Source of the DNA: Ardenticatenaceae bacterium
GTDB taxonomy: Bacteria; Chloroflexota; Anaerolineae; Promineifilales; Promineifilaceae
Length of the DNA: 64,000 nt
Assembly: GCA_020634315.1 (NCBI GenBank)
Contig: JACKBV010000025.1
Location: 1-64,000 of the forward strand
Direction: 5' to 3'
Of this stretch, positions 62,472-64,000 are shown one piece after another. Positions within the stretch are counted from its first letter, which is position 1. Every line of letters begins with the position of its first letter. A program made the position numbers and the translations under genes. Below the pieces are notes generated by a model, which was given only the letters and a program-made list of their open reading frames with translations, was not told the origin of the DNA and did not search any database.

Positions 62472-64000
62472 ATGTATCGAATAGAATCTTTTCTATCTGC
62501 TCGCTTATTTTTGGTACCGCAGCTGGTCGGCAACCGGATTTACTTCGTCAGCAACCTGAGCGGCCGTATGAGCCTCTATGCCATGAACTATGGTGGCAGC
62601 GTACCGGAACCTTTGCTGCCGCCGCACATTGCCATGCAAAATCCACATTTGCAAGACGGCCGTTCCTTCGTCGTTTTCCCCAAATTGGGCAAAATTCTGG
62701 TGCTGCTAGACCAGGATGGAGACGAAGATTATGTGCCGATGCTCATACCAATTACTGGCGGTTATCCAGAACCCATCTTTGCCGATGTCTTCGCCGGACA
62801 CAGCCTCTTTGCTTTTGGTGAAGACCTGGAACGCAACCTGATTTACCTCCTGGCGCAATCACGCAGCGAAGCCATATTCCGCTCTTATCAAGTCAATCTG
62901 GAAACGGGCGAATTGGTTAACCTGGGTGAAGGAATGTACGGCCCGCTTCCCGCTGCCACCAATGAAACGCACGACGAGTTCATCATGCTCGATCAATATG
63001 GGATGGGTGATATTGTGCTGTATCGCTATCGCTTGGGAGATGCGGAACGGCCGTTGCTCTTCGGCGTCCCCTTGCAAGATCGTCAACCCGATGTCCCCGT
63101 CGAACCCGTTGCCATCAACTTCCTGCACTTTGTACGCAACGACACCGCCCTACTCTTCACGTCCGTTCTCTTTGAGGACACCTTCAGCCTGGGGCTAATG
63201 TCCCTTGACGATCCGCACAATCCGCAGCCTGTGGCCGTTACCGGCATCGCGCACACCGGGTTAGGCGAATTAGAAGTCGTCGAGCACCTGCATGGCGATC
63301 AATACTTGCTGCACTACAACATTGATGGCTGCTCGTGGGCTTACGAAGCGACGTTTGATGCTGATAATCTCGTGATGGCTTGCCAACATGTGTTGGTGGG
63401 GCAAGGCAGCCTGAGCGATGGTGTCCTGGAATCGATACAGTATGACAAGGCAAGTGATCGATATACGTTGTCTTTCTCAACGGCCGTTTCCCCCACGCAG
63501 TTGTACACCATCACCGGCCCCAACCGTGACCAACTCACCCGCCACACCAACGAAAGCATCCTCGGTATCTCCGAAAATTTACTGGCCCCCGGCGAAGATG
63601 CCAGCTTCACCTCCTACGACGGCCTGCGCATCTCCGCACGCCTCTACCTGCCAGCTGCCGAATTAGGCTTCACCGGGCCGCGCCCGCTCGTCTACTACAT
63701 TCATGGCGGGCCACAAAGCCAGGAGCGCCCCGACTTCGCCTGGTTCTCCATGCCCCTGATCCAGTTCCTCACGCTAAATGGGTTTGCCGTGTTTGTGCCC
63801 AATGTGCGCGGCAGCACAGGCTATGGCTTCTCCTACACCAGAAAGGTCGAGCGTGACTGGGGCGGGCACGACCGCCTTGACCATGTTCACGCCATGACAC
63901 AGGTGCTCCCGCTTGATACACGCATCGACAGCAAACGCGCGGCCGTTGTCGGCCGTTCATACGGCGGATACATGACATTGACCCTGGCCGGTCGCCATCC
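62472..64000 (+). CDS. S9-family prolyl-oligopeptidase-like serine peptidase, N-terminal part
   Basis: Starts at the ATG 62472 (MYRIESFLSARLFLVPQLVG), with AAAGGAA 8 bases upstream; the 3' end is beyond the window, and 509 codons are seen without a stop. A beta-propeller-like N-terminal part of about 380 residues leads to the alpha/beta-hydrolase domain: YYIHGGPQSQERPDF (oxyanion region), VPNVRGSTGYG, and the nucleophile elbow VVGRSYGGYM near the end (Ser). This fits an acylaminoacyl-peptidase/dipeptidyl-peptidase-like enzyme. No signal peptide is visible, so it is probably cytoplasmic. The Asp and His of the triad lie past the window. Confidence 0.88.
   Translation, partial: MYRIESFLSARLFLVPQLVGNRIYFVSNLSGRMSLYAMNYGGSVPEPLLPPHIAMQNPHLQDGRSFVVFPKLGKILVLLDQDGDEDYVPMLIPITGGYPEPIFADVFAGHSLFAFGEDLERNLIYLLAQSRSEAIFRSYQVNLETGELVNLGEGMYGPLPAATNETHDEFIMLDQYGMGDIVLYRYRLGDAERPLLFGVPLQDRQPDVPVEPVAINFLHFVRNDTALLFTSVLFEDTFSLGLMSLDDPHNPQPVAVTGIAHTGLGELEVVEHLHGDQYLLHYNIDGCSWAYEATFDADNLVMACQHVLVGQGSLSDGVLESIQYDKASDRYTLSFSTAVSPTQLYTITGPNRDQLTRHTNESILGISENLLAPGEDASFTSYDGLRISARLYLPAAELGFTGPRPLVYYIHGGPQSQERPDFAWFSMPLIQFLTLNGFAVFVPNVRGSTGYGFSYTRKVERDWGGHDRLDHVHAMTQVLPLDTRIDSKRAAVVGRSYGGYMTLTLAGRH

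Larger units (their letters stand above)
673..63487. repeat. Dispersed ACGGCCGT palindrome (about 80 copies)
   Basis: The octamer ACGGCCGT, often extended to GGAAACGGCCGTTTCC, occurs about 80 times by eye count across the window (for example 673-680, 4267-4274, 4294-4301, 10533-10540, 26066-26073, 56682-56689, 61661-61668, 63480-63487). One copy would be expected by chance. Most copies lie inside genes, in all frames, giving ETAV, NGR(F) or KRPF peptides. The pattern resembles HIP1 of cyanobacteria. The coordinates mark the span, not one element. Confidence 0.85.

Noticed and set aside
673..63487. The palindrome as a transposon end or CRISPR repeat
   Set aside because: Copies have no regular spacing, no target duplication and no nearby transposase or cas gene, and lie in coding frames.
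1..64000. tRNA, rRNA, phage or plasmid genes
   Set aside because: None recognised on either strand.

Overview
The window is 64 kb of bacterial chromosome with mid-range GC. It starts inside one gene and ends inside another. No rRNA, tRNA, phage, plasmid or CRISPR was seen. The best guess for the source is a Chloroflexota (Anaerolineae-like) bacterium. This inference rests on a carotenoid crtB/crtI pair, many GT4 glycosyltransferases, secreted proteins ending in a short LPI[IV] tail, Pro/Thr-linker surface proteins with one C-terminal membrane anchor, and an HSD10-like dehydrogenase. No marker gene settles it.

Layout. (1) 2-5565, plus strand: sugar ABC importer (binding protein, two permeases), a GH13_18 sucrose-phosphorylase-like enzyme and a glycosyltransferase, probably a glucosylglycerate-type or related glucoside uptake and phosphorolysis operon. 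(2) 5585-18599: housekeeping and mixed genes: PPOX flavoprotein, crtI and crtB, a membrane protein, priA, a YceI-like protein, DegV, an Fsr-like MFS exporter, an HSD10-like SDR, a small zinc ribbon, an SRAP protein and gmhB. (3) 18666-58977, mostly minus strand: a roughly 40-kb surface-glycan locus. It holds a Wzc-like tyrosine kinase, the heptose genes gmhA and hddA (with gmhB next door), about nine glycosyltransferases, two Wzy/WaaL-like ligases, a Wzm/Wzt ABC exporter, four alkaline-phosphatase-superfamily enzymes, two anchored Asp-box propeller proteins, a B12-binding radical SAM enzyme, a polyprenol-phosphate GT2 and a hexapeptide acyltransferase. Two secreted plus-strand proteins (PQQ-type propeller; CBM9 plus DNRLRE) interrupt it at 23.5-28.2 kb. 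(4) 59182-64000, plus strand: CDP-glucose 4,6-dehydratase, an ArsR-like regulator with an MFS exporter behind a textbook promoter and palindrome, a 119-bp multi-stem intergenic element, and the start of an S9 peptidase.

How the genes fit together. The glycan locus has the parts to make activated heptose and other sugars, assemble chains (GT2 and GT4), export them (Wzm/Wzt) or polymerise and ligate them (Wzc, ligases), and decorate them (acyltransferase, phospho- or sulfo-transfer by AP-fold enzymes). The propeller proteins may bind the product at the surface.

The most unusual signal is genome-scale. The palindrome ACGGCCGT, often extended to GGAAACGGCCGTTTCC, recurs about 80 times in 64 kb, mostly inside genes. 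About one copy would be expected by chance. In proteins it shows up as repeated ETAV, NGR(F) and KRPF peptides. The second is the folded element at 62331-62449.
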